Origin: an uncultured Lachnospiraceae bacterium
Lineage (GTDB): Bacteria; Bacillota; Clostridia; Lachnospirales; Lachnospiraceae
NCBI GenBank assembly: GCA_944376125.1
Contig: CALWBQ010000050.1
Location: 39,824-103,823, forward strand
Length of the DNA: 64,000 bases
Direction: 5' to 3'
Part shown: piece by piece, positions 47,489-57,079 of the stretch
How positions within the stretch are numbered: position 1 is the stretch's first letter
Layout: each line of letters opens with the position of its first letter
Made by a program: the position numbers and the translations under genes
The notes under the pieces: model-generated
What the model was told of the DNA's origin: nothing
What the model saw: only the letters and a program-made list of their open reading frames with translations
Database searches by the model: none

Positions 47489-49279
47489 ATGTATCGTTCA
47501 CATGTTTTAGTCTGCGGCGGCACCGGATGTACTTCCTCTGGAAGCCAGCAGATCATGGAAACTTTAAAGAAAGAAATCGAGAAAAATGGCCTTTCCGATG
47601 AGGTAGCAGTTGTCCAGACTGGATGCCATGGCCTCTGCGCTCTGGGTCCCATTATGATCGTCTACCCCGACGCCACCTTCTACTCCATGGTAAAAGTAGA
47701 AGATATCCCGGAAATCGTATCAGAGCATCTGCTGAAGGGCCGCGTCGTTACCCGTCTTCTGTATAAAGAGACTGTCAGCCCTGCCGGCAAGATCAAAGCT
47801 CTGTCGGATACAGATTTCTATAAAAAACAGCACCGCATCGCTCTGCGCAACTGCGGTATCATTAATCCCGAAGTGATCGATGAATATATCGGTACCGGCG
47901 GCTACGAGGCCCTGGGAAAAGTACTGACTGAGATGACCCCGGATGAAGTGATCCAGCTTCTTCTGGACAGCGGCCTGAGAGGGCGCGGAGGTGCAGGTTT
48001 CCCCACCGGCCTCAAATGGAAGCTGGCCAAGCAGAATGAAGCAGACCAGAAATATGTCTGTTGCAACGCTGACGAGGGTGACCCCGGTGCATTTATGGAT
48101 CGTTCCATTCTGGAAGGCGATCCCCACGCAGTGCTGGAGGCAATGGCAATAGCCGGCTATGCCATCGGCGCAAGCCAGGGCTACATCTATGTGCGCGCTG
48201 AGTATCCCATCGCTGTAGAACGTCTCCGCATCGCCATTGGCCAGGCTCGGGAATATGGCCTTCTGGGTAAAAATATCTTCGACACAGGTTTTGACTTTGA
48301 CATTGATCTCCGTCTGGGAGCAGGCGCATTCGTCTGCGGCGAAGAGACGGCTCTGATGACTTCCATCGAAGGCAAGCGCGGCGAGCCCAGACCCAGACCT
48401 CCGTTCCCGGCTCAAAAGGGCCTGTTCGGCAAACCATCCATCTTAAACAACGTTGAGACTTACGCCAACATTCCTCAGATCATCCTGAACGGACCAGAGT
48501 GGTTCGCCTCCATGGGAACTGAAAAATCCAAAGGCACCAAGGTATTCGCTCTCGGCGGAAAAATCCACAATACCGGTCTGGTGGAGATCCCCATGGGCAC
48601 CACACTCCGTGAGGTCATCGAGGAGATCGGCGGCGGCATCCCCAACGGAAAGAAGTTCAAAGCAGCCCAGACCGGCGGTCCTTCCGGCGGATGTATCCCG
48701 GCAGAGCACTTTGATATTCCCATCGACTACGATAACCTGATCTCCATCGGCTCCATGATGGGATCCGGCGGCCTGATCGTCATGGATGAGGACGATTGTA
48801 TGGTCGATATCGCCAAGTTCTTCCTGGAATTTACAGTAGAGGAATCCTGCGGCAAATGTACCCCCTGCCGGATCGGAACCAAGAGGATGCTGGAGATCCT
48901 GGATAAAATCACCAAGGGTACCGCTGTTATGGAAGATCTGGATAAGCTGGAAGAGCTGTGCTATTACATTAAAGAAAATTCTCTGTGCGGCCTGGGGCAG
49001 ACGGCTCCCAACCCGGTTCTCTCCACCCTGCGCTATTTCCGCTCTGAATATGAGGCACACATCAAAGAAAAACGGTGTCCCGCAGGCGTGTGCAAGGCTC
49101 TTCTGTCTTACCACATTGACAGGGATAAGTGTAAAGGCTGTACCCTGTGTGCTCGGAACTGCCCTGCTGACGCCATCATTGGTACCGTTAAGAATCCTCA
49201 TATTATTGATCAGGATAAGTGCATCAAGTGCGGTACCTGTATCGAGAAGTGTAAATTCGGCGCAATCTATAAGCGATAA
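47489..49279 (+). CDS. hydB: NADH-binding flavoprotein subunit of [FeFe]-hydrogenase (NuoF-type)
   Basis: A 596-residue subunit. N-terminal [2Fe-2S] thioredoxin-like domain (VCGGTGCTSSGSQQ, QTGCHGLCALGP), the NuoF core with FMN/NADH site LRGRGGAGFPTGLKW and CNADEGDPGAFMDR, SLBB region, [4Fe-4S] ESCGKCTPCRIGTKRM (~450), and a C-terminal two-cluster ferredoxin (CKGCTLCARNCP, CIKCGTCIEKCK). This is the HydB layout of the trimeric bifurcating hydrogenases, which oxidise or reduce NADH and ferredoxin together. AAGGAGG precedes the ATG. Cytosolic. Confidence 0.95.
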   Translation: MYRSHVLVCGGTGCTSSGSQQIMETLKKEIEKNGLSDEVAVVQTGCHGLCALGPIMIVYPDATFYSMVKVEDIPEIVSEHLLKGRVVTRLLYKETVSPAGKIKALSDTDFYKKQHRIALRNCGIINPEVIDEYIGTGGYEALGKVLTEMTPDEVIQLLLDSGLRGRGGAGFPTGLKWKLAKQNEADQKYVCCNADEGDPGAFMDRSILEGDPHAVLEAMAIAGYAIGASQGYIYVRAEYPIAVERLRIAIGQAREYGLLGKNIFDTGFDFDIDLRLGAGAFVCGEETALMTSIEGKRGEPRPRPPFPAQKGLFGKPSILNNVETYANIPQIILNGPEWFASMGTEKSKGTKVFALGGKIHNTGLVEIPMGTTLREVIEEIGGGIPNGKKFKAAQTGGPSGGCIPAEHFDIPIDYDNLISIGSMMGSGGLIVMDEDDCMVDIAKFFLEFTVEESCGKCTPCRIGTKRMLEILDKITKGTAVMEDLDKLEELCYYIKENSLCGLGQTAPNPVLSTLRYFRSEYEAHIKEKRCPAGVCKALLSYHIDRDKCKGCTLCARNCPADAIIGTVKNPHIIDQDKCIKCGTCIEKCKFGAIYKR

Positions 49280-49294
49280 GGGAGGAATGAACAT

Positions 49295-51043
49295 ATGGAG
49301 AACGTGAACATCAAAATCAACGGCATACCAGTCAGCGCTCCACAGGGTTCTACCATCCTGGAGGCCGCCAGACTTGCCCACATTGAGATCCCGACTCTGT
49401 GTTTTTTAAAGGATATCAATGAAATCGGCGCCTGCCGTGTCTGTGTTGTAGAAGTAAAGGGAGCCCGCTCTCTGGTGGCTTCCTGTGTATATCCCATCAA
49501 TGAGGGGATGGAAGTCTGGACCAACACCCCCAAAGTTTTGGAGTCCAGAAAAAAGACGGTTCAGCTTCTGCTGTCCAATCACAATCGCTCCTGCTTGTCC
49601 TGCGTTCGCAGCGGTCACTGTGAACTCCAGGAGCTTGCCCATGACCTGGGTGTAGAGGACGAAGGATACTACGACGGCGCCAAGACGCCCTCCTGTATCG
49701 ATGACTCCGCAGTCCACATGATCCGCGACAACAGCAAATGTGTCCTGTGCCGCCGCTGCTCCGCAGTCTGCGAGCAAGTTCAGGGAATCGGAGTTATCGG
49801 CCCCAATATGCGCGGCTTTGCCACCCACATCGGTTCAGCCTTTGAAATGGGCCTGGGCGAAACATCCTGTGTATCCTGCGGCCAGTGTATTGCCGTTTGT
49901 CCTACCGGAGCGTTGACTGAAAAGACCTGCATCAACGAAGTCTTCGCCGCTCTTGCTGATCCGAAAAAGCATGTGGTCGTCCAGACTGCCCCCGCAGTGC
50001 GCGCGGCTTTAGGTGAAGAATTTGGTCTTCCCATCGGAACCAATGTCGAGGGCAAGATGGCGGCAGCTCTGCGCCGCCTCGGTTTTGATAAGGTATTTGA
50101 TACTGATTTCAGCGCTGACCTTACTATCATGGAGGAAGCCCACGAATTTATCGACCGTGTTCAGAATGGCGGTGTTCTTCCGCTCATCACCTCCTGCTCT
50201 CCGGGATGGGTTAAATACTGTGAGCACTATTTCCCGGATATGACAGAAAATTTGTCATCCTGCAAATCCCCGCAGCAGATGTTTGGTGCTGTCCTGAAAT
50301 CTTACTACGCTGAAAAAGCTGGCATTGATCCCAAGGACATTGTGTCCGTAAGCGTTATGCCCTGTACAGCTAAAAAATTTGAAATCGGCCGTGACGGACA
50401 GGCAGCCAATGGTGTTCCGGATCTGGACTACACCATGACCACCAGGGAACTGGCACGGATGATCAAAAAAGCCGGCATCCGCTTCTTAGAGCTCCCCGAT
50501 GAGAAGTTTGATGATCCTCTTGGAATCTCTACCGGGGCCGGCGTCATCTTTGGCGCGACCGGCGGCGTTATGGAGGCAGCCCTCCGCACAGCAGTTGAGA
50601 CTCTGACTGGAGAGGAGCTTCCCAGCGTTGATTTTACTGAAGTTCGTGGAACAAAGGGGATCAAAGAAGCCACCTACCACGTGGCAGGCATGGATGTGAA
50701 CGTAGCAGTTGCCTCCGGCCTTGCCAATGCCAGAGATCTGCTGAACAAGGTGAAATCTGGTGAGGCTTCTTACCACTTTATTGAGATCATGGGATGCCCT
50801 GGCGGATGTGTCAACGGCGGCGGTCAGCCCCAGCAGCCCGGACCAGTTCGCAATACTACTGACATCCGAGCTCTCAGAGCAAAAGTTCTCTACGACAGCG
50901 ATAAGGACAATCCAATTCGGAAATCCCATGAGAATCCGGCCATCAAGGAGCTGTATGACACCTATTTAGGAAAGCCTGGCAGCCCACTGGCCCACCATCT
51001 CCTTCACACCACATACGTCAAGAGGGAGATCAACCAGCATTGA
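49295..51043 (+). CDS. hydA: [FeFe]-hydrogenase catalytic subunit
   Basis: A 582-residue hydrogenase, HydA of the bifurcating class (group A3-like). N-terminal [2Fe-2S] (CFLKDINEIGACRVCVVEV), His-ligated [4Fe-4S] (HNRSCLSCVRSGHCELQ), two [4Fe-4S] (CVLCRRCSAVCEQ, CVSCGQCIAVCP), H-cluster L1 TSCSPGWVKYC, L2 VMPCTAKKFE and L3 EIMGCPGGCVNGGGQP, plus a small-subunit domain at the end (ALRAKVLYDSD...). All catalytic cysteines are present. GGGAGG precedes the ATG. Produces or consumes H2 with NADH and ferredoxin via HydB and HydC. Confidence 0.96.
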   Translation: MENVNIKINGIPVSAPQGSTILEAARLAHIEIPTLCFLKDINEIGACRVCVVEVKGARSLVASCVYPINEGMEVWTNTPKVLESRKKTVQLLLSNHNRSCLSCVRSGHCELQELAHDLGVEDEGYYDGAKTPSCIDDSAVHMIRDNSKCVLCRRCSAVCEQVQGIGVIGPNMRGFATHIGSAFEMGLGETSCVSCGQCIAVCPTGALTEKTCINEVFAALADPKKHVVVQTAPAVRAALGEEFGLPIGTNVEGKMAAALRRLGFDKVFDTDFSADLTIMEEAHEFIDRVQNGGVLPLITSCSPGWVKYCEHYFPDMTENLSSCKSPQQMFGAVLKSYYAEKAGIDPKDIVSVSVMPCTAKKFEIGRDGQAANGVPDLDYTMTTRELARMIKKAGIRFLELPDEKFDDPLGISTGAGVIFGATGGVMEAALRTAVETLTGEELPSVDFTEVRGTKGIKEATYHVAGMDVNVAVASGLANARDLLNKVKSGEASYHFIEIMGCPGGCVNGGGQPQQPGPVRNTTDIRALRAKVLYDSDKDNPIRKSHENPAIKELYDTYLGKPGSPLAHHLLHTTYVKREINQH

Positions 51044-51071
51044 TAACCATTTTGACCCTTTAATGTATATA

Positions 51072-51103
51072 AGGGCGGCGGGAAGAACTCTTCCCGCCGC
51101 CCT
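51072..51103 (+). terminator. Terminator of the hydCBA operon
   Basis: Perfect 14-bp GC-rich stem (51072-51085 / 51090-51103) with loop AACT, followed by a T-rich stretch, 29 bases after hydA. Confidence 0.9.
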
Positions 51104-51180
51104 CTATTCTTTTCTATCACTCCCACTGCGCTGCCTCGAGAATCCATTTTCCCGCTTCCGCCGCCTGGGCAGTTTTCTTA

Positions 51181-52833
51181 TTATTTCTTCTGAACGTACT
51201 TCAGACAGTCAAGCGTTACGGCTACCAGGATGATGATACCTGAGAAAATAAACTGCAGGTTCGTATCAATACCAAGGATTGTCAGAGAGTAAGTCAGCGC
51301 TGTAAAGATCAGCACGCCGACTACGACGCCGGAAATCTTGCCGATACCGCCGGTAAAGGACACACCGCCGACTACGCAGGCTGCGATGGCATCTGTCTCC
51401 CAGCCCTGTCCGTAAGCAGCAGAGCCGGAACCAAACATTCTGATACATTCAAGCCAGGATCCAAATCCGTACAGAATTCCTGCCAGGATAAATGCGCCTA
51501 CTGTAACCTTGAACACAGAAATACCAGAAACGGCCGCCGCCTCTGAATTTCCGCCAACCGCGTACAGATTCTTTCCGAAAGTCGTCTTATTCCAGATGAA
51601 CCACACGATTGCGATTGCTGCTACCGCCCACAGAATAATGGTCGGAAAACCATTAATCTTGGGAATGATCATGCTGGGAATGGTGGACTCGATCGCACCG
51701 AAGGATACGCCCTTTGTCGCATAAGTCGTCAGGCCAAAGATAATCAGCATGTTGGCCATGGTCGAAATAAAGGGGTGCATCTTGAAACGCGCCGTAAAGC
51801 ATCCCGCAATCGTTGTAAAAAATGTACAGAATATGATGCACATAAGCAGCGCAAAAATAATCTTGACCGGAACCGGAAGCCCTGTAAAATCAAAAATATG
51901 CCCAAAAACTGAACCCGTATTGATTCCCTGGTGCATGATAATCGTTGCGGTCGTCATACCCATGCCGACCATACGGCCAATGGATAAGTCAGTACCTGCC
52001 AGCAGGATCAGTCCTGCAACTCCAAGAGCCAGGAACATTCTCGGAGAAGCCTGCTGCAGAATGTTCAGGACATTGTTGTATGTCAGCAGCGGAACATTCT
52101 TGATGATCGGTGTAATCGCGCACAGAATAATAAAAATGATGACAATCGCAATATACAGACCATTCCGCAGAAGGAAGTCCCTCCTGTTAAAGGTATATTT
52201 ATAGTTCTCACACCTCTGGGCAAAAGATTCTGCGAACGTAAATTTTGACATTCTCAGCATATCGATCAGGTGATACTTGTAATCGAAGGCCGCATGCTGT
52301 CTGTCCTTGATCTCCTGCAGATCTTTCTCCAACTGCATTTTCGCATCAAACAGACGATTCTTGTGAACATACTTTTCTTCTTTTATCTCGTTCTGGCTGT
52401 TCATCTTGGCAACAGTCTCCTGATGCTCTTTCTCCAGAGCCGCGACTGCCTTGCGGTATTTCTCCTGCGCGAGGATCTTCTCCTCCCTGCAGCTTGCCAC
52501 AACTGCCTGATAATAGCTGTCATAGTTTCCTTTGAGATATCCCTCTGCATCGGCAATCAGCTTGGAGACTTCCCCTTTATTCTGATTTTCGATGGACTTA
52601 GCCTTTTCAAGCTCCGCTTTCAGCTTCGTGATAGCGGTCTCCTTCTCCTGTTTTGTCAGGATGTGATCCCTTTTTGCACTGTCAATATCATTCTGAAGTT
52701 CCACGACTTTGTCCGTACCATTTTCTCTCAGGTCATTGATCTTGGCCTGAATTTTTCCGACATAGTCGTCAATGGGCTGACGCAGCTTCAGTTCCTGCTC
52801 AGCCGTTAAAATCTTGTTATTTTCTTTTGCCAT
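51181..52833 (-). CDS. mglC: Sugar ABC permease (MglC/CUT2 type) with a ~200-residue N-terminal coiled coil
   Basis: A 550-residue protein. Residues ~1-200 are hydrophilic and coiled-coil-rich (KLKAELEKAKSIENQNKGE, REEKILAQEKYRKAVAALEKEHQE), followed by a BPD_transp_2 permease with ~9 helices (ILLAGTDLSIGRMVGMGMT, YAVGGNSEAAAVSGI, VVGGVSFTGGIG). Usual MglC proteins are ~335 residues, so the extension is notable. An ATG at 52833 is chosen; an upstream TTG is less likely. Pairs with the ATPase and binding protein encoded next to it. Confidence 0.93.
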   Translation of the reverse strand: MAKENNKILTAEQELKLRQPIDDYVGKIQAKINDLRENGTDKVVELQNDIDSAKRDHILTKQEKETAITKLKAELEKAKSIENQNKGEVSKLIADAEGYLKGNYDSYYQAVVASCREEKILAQEKYRKAVAALEKEHQETVAKMNSQNEIKEEKYVHKNRLFDAKMQLEKDLQEIKDRQHAAFDYKYHLIDMLRMSKFTFAESFAQRCENYKYTFNRRDFLLRNGLYIAIVIIFIILCAITPIIKNVPLLTYNNVLNILQQASPRMFLALGVAGLILLAGTDLSIGRMVGMGMTTATIIMHQGINTGSVFGHIFDFTGLPVPVKIIFALLMCIIFCTFFTTIAGCFTARFKMHPFISTMANMLIIFGLTTYATKGVSFGAIESTIPSMIIPKINGFPTIILWAVAAIAIVWFIWNKTTFGKNLYAVGGNSEAAAVSGISVFKVTVGAFILAGILYGFGSWLECIRMFGSGSAAYGQGWETDAIAACVVGGVSFTGGIGKISGVVVGVLIFTALTYSLTILGIDTNLQFIFSGIIILVAVTLDCLKYVQKK

Positions 52834-52848
52834 ATCCAAATTCCCCCA

Positions 52849-54357
52849 TTATAGGTATTTTGCACTGAGTCTCAAAAGCTCTTCCTGGTTTGTCTCTTTC
52901 GTATTAACAATTCCGGAAAGGCGTCCATTTGACATAACGCCGATACGGTTCGTAATTCCGAGAATCTCCGGCATCTCTGAGGAGACAACAATAATCGTCT
53001 TCCCCTGTTTCGCCATGTTGATAATCAATTCATAGATTTCGTATTTTGCACCGACGTCAATGCCTCTTGTAGGCTCATCCATCATAAATACCTGCGGCCT
53101 GCGCTCCAGCCATTTACCAAAGATGACCTTCTGCTGATTTCCGCCGGAAAGGCTTGAAATCATATCATCCGGCCCCATACACTTTGTGTGCATGATCTTA
53201 ATCTCGTTTGCAGTGGCCTTCACCATCTTTGTATCCGAAAGAGCCACACCAGATTTATACTGTTCCAGATTTGCGATTGTAGTGTTGAATGTAAGATCGC
53301 CTTTAAGGAACAGCCCGTTTGCCTTACGTTCCTCCGTGATCATGGCAAAACCGTGGTCAATGGCCTCTCTCGCATTGTTAAAATTCATCAGCCGGTTATT
53401 AAAGTATACCCGGCCTGCCGCTCTGGTACGAACACCAAATATGGTTTCCAGAAGCTCCGTACGGCCGGCTCCCACCAGTCCGTACAGGCCAAAAATCTCC
53501 CCCTCTCTGACATCAAACGAGATATCCTGAAGATGAGGTTCAAATTTCGTGGACAGATGCTGAACAGATAAAATAACATCTTTCGGCTCATTATCCACCG
53601 GCGGGAAGCGGTTTTCAAGAGATCGGCCTACCATGGCTGCTATCAGCTCATTCATATTAGTCTCTTTTGACTCTTTTGTCATTACCAGCTTGCCGTCCCT
53701 AAGAACCGAGATCTCATCGCAGATCTCGAAAATCTCATCCATTTTGTGGGAGATATAGATCAGGGAAATTCCCTGCGCCTTTAACATTCTCATCATCTCG
53801 AAGAGCTTATTGACTTCCTGTATCGTAAGGGATGAAGTCGGCTCATCCAGAACAATGACCTTTGCGTTGTAGGAAATTGCCTTGGCAATCTCGCACATCT
53901 GCCTCTGCGATACAGACATGTTCCGCATAGGCTGAGTCAGGTTAACAGTCATTCCCAGCTTTCTGAAAAGCTCGGAAGCCTTCTTTTTCATTCTGCCTTC
54001 ATCAACGACGCCCATAGAATTAACTGGATAGCGCCCCAGGAACAAATTGTCGATGACGTTTCTTTCCAGGCATTGATTCAGCTCCTGGTGAACCATTGCG
54101 ATTCCGTTTTCCAGTGCATCCTTAGGACCCGAAAAGCTGATCTCCTTGCCATTCAAAAAGATTTTTCCTTCGTCCTTCTGGTATGTTCCGAAAAGACACT
54201 TCATCATCGTGGACTTGCCGGCCCCGTTCTCGCCCATAAGCCCCATGACAGTTCCGCGCTTTAAATCCAGGTTGATATGGTCAAGCACCCTGTTTCGGCC
54301 AAAGGACTTGCTCATACCGCGTATTGATAAGACGATATCATCTTTCTTATCTGCCAT
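52849..54357 (-). CDS. mglA: Sugar ABC transporter ATP-binding protein (MglA/CUT2 type, two ATPase domains)
   Basis: A 502-residue protein with two ABC domains. First: Walker A GENGAGKST, signature MSVSQRQMCEIAKA, Walker B VIVLDEPTSSL. Second: degenerate Walker region FGLYGLVGAGRTELLE, signature LSGGNQQKVIFGKWL, Walker B FMMDEPTRGIDVGAKYEIY. Typical MglA/RbsA layout, in which the second site has the altered Walker A. Encoded between the binding protein and permease. Confidence 0.95.
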   Translation of the reverse strand: MADKKDDIVLSIRGMSKSFGRNRVLDHINLDLKRGTVMGLMGENGAGKSTMMKCLFGTYQKDEGKIFLNGKEISFSGPKDALENGIAMVHQELNQCLERNVIDNLFLGRYPVNSMGVVDEGRMKKKASELFRKLGMTVNLTQPMRNMSVSQRQMCEIAKAISYNAKVIVLDEPTSSLTIQEVNKLFEMMRMLKAQGISLIYISHKMDEIFEICDEISVLRDGKLVMTKESKETNMNELIAAMVGRSLENRFPPVDNEPKDVILSVQHLSTKFEPHLQDISFDVREGEIFGLYGLVGAGRTELLETIFGVRTRAAGRVYFNNRLMNFNNAREAIDHGFAMITEERKANGLFLKGDLTFNTTIANLEQYKSGVALSDTKMVKATANEIKIMHTKCMGPDDMISSLSGGNQQKVIFGKWLERRPQVFMMDEPTRGIDVGAKYEIYELIINMAKQGKTIIVVSSEMPEILGITNRIGVMSNGRLSGIVNTKETNQEELLRLSAKYL

Positions 54358-54430
54358 TCTTTTTACTCCCTGTATCTGTGATTGGCAGTCTCATCAAACT
54401 CTGACACTGCCTTGTTTTCCGTTCAATAAT

Positions 54431-54462
54431 GTTATTAGGGAGAATTCCTTCTCCCTAATAAC
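54431..54462 (-). terminator. Intergenic hairpin between mglB and mglA
   Basis: Perfect 14-bp stem GTTATTAGGGAGAA / TTCTCCCTAATAAC with a 4-base loop. No T-run follows on the minus strand, so it is better read as an mRNA-stabilising or attenuating hairpin that keeps mglB transcript abundant. Confidence 0.7.
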
Positions 54463-54511
54463 AAGCCATTCTTATCTGATATTACCGGTTGAGCAATCCG
54501 CTCAATCAATA

Positions 54512-55855
54512 TTACTGACTAAGCAATCCTGTATAGGAAGCCGCATTGTCTGTCTTAACCATGTTGATGGCAAATGCATCGTACTGGCTCGGGTTGCCCA
54601 GACGGTTGGTGATATTGGACTCAGTCTGGCCGTCGCCGCCGATGTAGTCAACTTCCAGATTCAGCAGATCATCGTACTTCTGAAGAAGCGGCTGATAAGT
54701 TGCACTCAGGAAGTTATCTGCTGCATTGTAGATATTCAGCCAAACTTTCTTGGACGGATGAGCCGCCGCATCAAGCTGGTTGGAAACCGGAGCGTAGACA
54801 ACTGTGGAATCCAGGAAATCCTGGTAGTTTTCAGCCGTGACAGCAACGTTCAGTGCATAGTAGGAACGCTCGTCAGCATTATATACGTATACATCATCGC
54901 TGAGAACATTGCCTGCATCATCAGCGGTAGCAATACCTGTGTTAATATCCACGCCGTCCAGTGCGTTGCGCAGAACACGAAGGGTCAGATAAGCCTGTAC
55001 ATCTGCGTGCTGGCTGATGGTTCCGCCGTATCCCTCTGCGATAGCAGCCACCGCATCGCTGTTGGCATCATAACCAAACGTCGGGACCTGATTGTCCTTT
55101 GACCACGCATTGAACATAGACATGCCCATGCCGTCGTTGTTGGAGACAACTACATCAATAGAATCGCCGAAGGAAGCTGACCAAGTATTGATAGCATTTC
55201 CTGCCGTCGCTGCGTCCCATGTAGCACCTGCAGAATTCTTCATTTCCTGAGAGGCCAGCTCACGTACAATATAGGTCTTGCCATTTACTTCGATGGAGCC
55301 GTCCTGTACAATTGCTGAGGAACCATCTGTATTGGTTCCGACCGGATCACTGTTGACTTCTCCGTTTGCTTCAATTCCTGTGCCCAGAGCCTTGCGAACA
55401 CCTCTGGTACGGGCGATGGAATCGTTATGTCCGATATCACCGATTGCCAAAACATAGCCGATAATACCGTCGCCGTTCCGGTCGATGGTATCAATATTGT
55501 TTTCAATGTACTCTTTTACCATAGTACCCTGAAGTTCAGCACCCTGATTGGCATCGAAACCTACATAATAGGTATCCTCATTAAAGCTGAGAGCCGCCAT
55601 ATCAAGCTCACCGGTGGAGCTGTTGGAGGGCTGACGGTTAAACCACACCAGAGGTTTGTCCTTATTGGCAACCTCCCCGGAGGCTTCCTCTGCCGGAGCT
55701 GCTTCTTCTGCAGCAGTGGTATCAGCAGCCTCTGCTGCGGTAGTCTCAGCAGCTTCAGTAGCTGCTGCAGTGGTTTCTGTCCCGCCTGATGAGCAGCCGG
55801 CAAGTCCCAGCGCCATAGCGGAAACCGCCGCTAATGCAAAAATTCTTTTTTTCAT
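54512..55855 (-). CDS. mglB: Galactose/glucose-type sugar-binding lipoprotein
   Basis: A 447-residue lipoprotein: lipobox GLAGC (Cys 21), Thr/Glu-rich low-complexity linker to ~residue 65, then a periplasmic-binding type 1 fold. DRNGDGIIGYVLAIGD is a MglB-like calcium loop; DNDSIART-type and VVSNNDGMGMSMFNAW sugar-contact segments follow. Encoded first, with the ATPase and permease downstream. Sugar identity (galactose, glucose, other) is inferred. Confidence 0.92.
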   Translation of the reverse strand: MKKRIFALAAVSAMALGLAGCSSGGTETTAAATEAAETTAAEAADTTAAEEAAPAEEASGEVANKDKPLVWFNRQPSNSSTGELDMAALSFNEDTYYVGFDANQGAELQGTMVKEYIENNIDTIDRNGDGIIGYVLAIGDIGHNDSIARTRGVRKALGTGIEANGEVNSDPVGTNTDGSSAIVQDGSIEVNGKTYIVRELASQEMKNSAGATWDAATAGNAINTWSASFGDSIDVVVSNNDGMGMSMFNAWSKDNQVPTFGYDANSDAVAAIAEGYGGTISQHADVQAYLTLRVLRNALDGVDINTGIATADDAGNVLSDDVYVYNADERSYYALNVAVTAENYQDFLDSTVVYAPVSNQLDAAAHPSKKVWLNIYNAADNFLSATYQPLLQKYDDLLNLEVDYIGGDGQTESNITNRLGNPSQYDAFAINMVKTDNAASYTGLLSQ

Positions 55856-55918
55856 AATAACATCATCCTCCTTTATTTTTCAACAAGTGATGCGCTTTTG
55901 GCAACATCTCTGAATACC

Positions 55919-55947
55919 ATTATAGTATATATTTGGGCAAATTGCAA
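55919..55947 (-). promoter_or_regulatory. Promoter of mglBAC
   Basis: TTGCAA (55942-55947), 17, TATAAT (55919-55924) on the minus strand, 64 bases before the start codon of mglB. Confidence 0.65.
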
Positions 55948-56039
55948 TATAATTATCCTTATTAATTGTATTTTTTAGATATTTTATATGATGCGATTCT
56001 TCGCCCTCCCCTGCGAATATAGTACATTTTCACCATTGC

Positions 56040-56068
56040 TTGCTGACCTCCTGAAACTGTGATATACT
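56040..56068 (+). promoter_or_regulatory. Promoter of aroE
   Basis: TTGCTG (56040-56045), 17, TATACT (56063-56068), about 50 bases before the aroE start. Confidence 0.5.
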
Positions 56069-56119
56069 GAACTAGAACTTTGCATACAAATATACACTAC
56101 TTTTTGGAGGAACACTGCT

Positions 56120-57001
56120 ATGGCACAGACAATCCCGCCTTATGAAATAACCGGCCGAACCCGCCTCATCTGCCTGCTGGGCAGTCCGGTGGCCCACAGC
56201 AAATCCCCGATGATGCACAACGAGGGGTTTCGCCAGCTGGGCCTTGATTTCTGCTATCTGGCTTTTGAGACCACAGAGGAAACCCTTGAAAAAACGGTGG
56301 AGGGCCTAAAGCAGTTAAACTGCCGCGGCTTCAATCTAACTATGCCCTGCAAAAATAAAATGGCCGCTCTCTGCAACCATCTGTCTCCTGCCGCACAGAT
56401 CTGCGGCGCTGTCAATACCGTTGTCAATGACGGCGGCATCCTGACAGGGCACACTACCGATGGGGCAGGATTTCTTCGTTCCCTGAGAGAGGCCGGACAG
56501 GATTTTGCCGGCAAGAAGATGGTTCTCATGGGTACCGGCGGCGCAGGAACCGCAATCCTGGTTCAATCTGCCCTAGACGGCTTCGGAGAGATCGCTGTAT
56601 TCAGCCGTATGTCAGGGCCTCACGCCGGCAGAGCCATTAACCTCACAGAGACCTTAAAGACCCGGACATCCTGCCAGATTTCTCTCCATGATTACGATTC
56701 CAGCGAGCTCCGAAGGCAGATCGCCTCTGCCGACTTTCTGGTCAACGCCACCAATATCGGGATGGCTCCGGAGACCGACCGGTGCCTGATCCCGGACATC
56801 TCGTGGCTTTCATCCAAGCTGTTTGTGGCTGACATTATCTATAATCCTGCTGAGACAAAGCTCTTAAAGATGGCAAAGGCTGCCGGGTGCAGAACAGTAA
56901 ATGGCCTCCCTATGCTCCTCTATCAGGGCGCTGAAGCCTTTCGCCTGTGGACAGGCCAGGAAATGCCGGTATCGATTGTGAAAGAAAAATATTTCTCCTA
57001 A
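56120..57001 (+). CDS. aroE: Shikimate dehydrogenase
   Basis: A 293-residue NADP-dependent enzyme of aromatic amino acid synthesis (3-dehydroshikimate to shikimate); cytosolic. LLGSPVAHSKSPMMHN, catalytic Lys in FNLTMPCKNKM, GHTTDGAGFLRSL with the catalytic Asp, and the nucleotide motif MGTGGAGTAI. The MPCK variant resembles YdiB/quinate-shikimate dehydrogenases. GGAGG precedes the ATG. It stands alone, so catabolic quinate use is also possible. Confidence 0.92.
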   Translation: MAQTIPPYEITGRTRLICLLGSPVAHSKSPMMHNEGFRQLGLDFCYLAFETTEETLEKTVEGLKQLNCRGFNLTMPCKNKMAALCNHLSPAAQICGAVNTVVNDGGILTGHTTDGAGFLRSLREAGQDFAGKKMVLMGTGGAGTAILVQSALDGFGEIAVFSRMSGPHAGRAINLTETLKTRTSCQISLHDYDSSELRRQIASADFLVNATNIGMAPETDRCLIPDISWLSSKLFVADIIYNPAETKLLKMAKAAGCRTVNGLPMLLYQGAEAFRLWTGQEMPVSIVKEKYFS

Positions 57002-57003
57002 TC

Positions 57004-57066
57004 AAAAAAAGCGGCGCTTTCAAGGCGGCATCCTAATCTGGTACCTGCCTTCAAGCGCCGTTTTTT
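57004..57066. terminator. Bidirectional terminator
   Basis: CGGCGCTT / AAGCGCCG (57012-57019 / 57053-57060) with AAGGC/GCCTT inside, flanked by A- and T-runs, between the convergent aroE and L,D-transpeptidase genes. Confidence 0.8.
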
Positions 57067-57079
57067 CACTTTATGTTTC

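Noticed and set aside
48443..49381. A 312-codon minus-strand open frame across hydB and the start of hydA
   Set aside because: Antisense to two well conserved genes; no domain or start signal.
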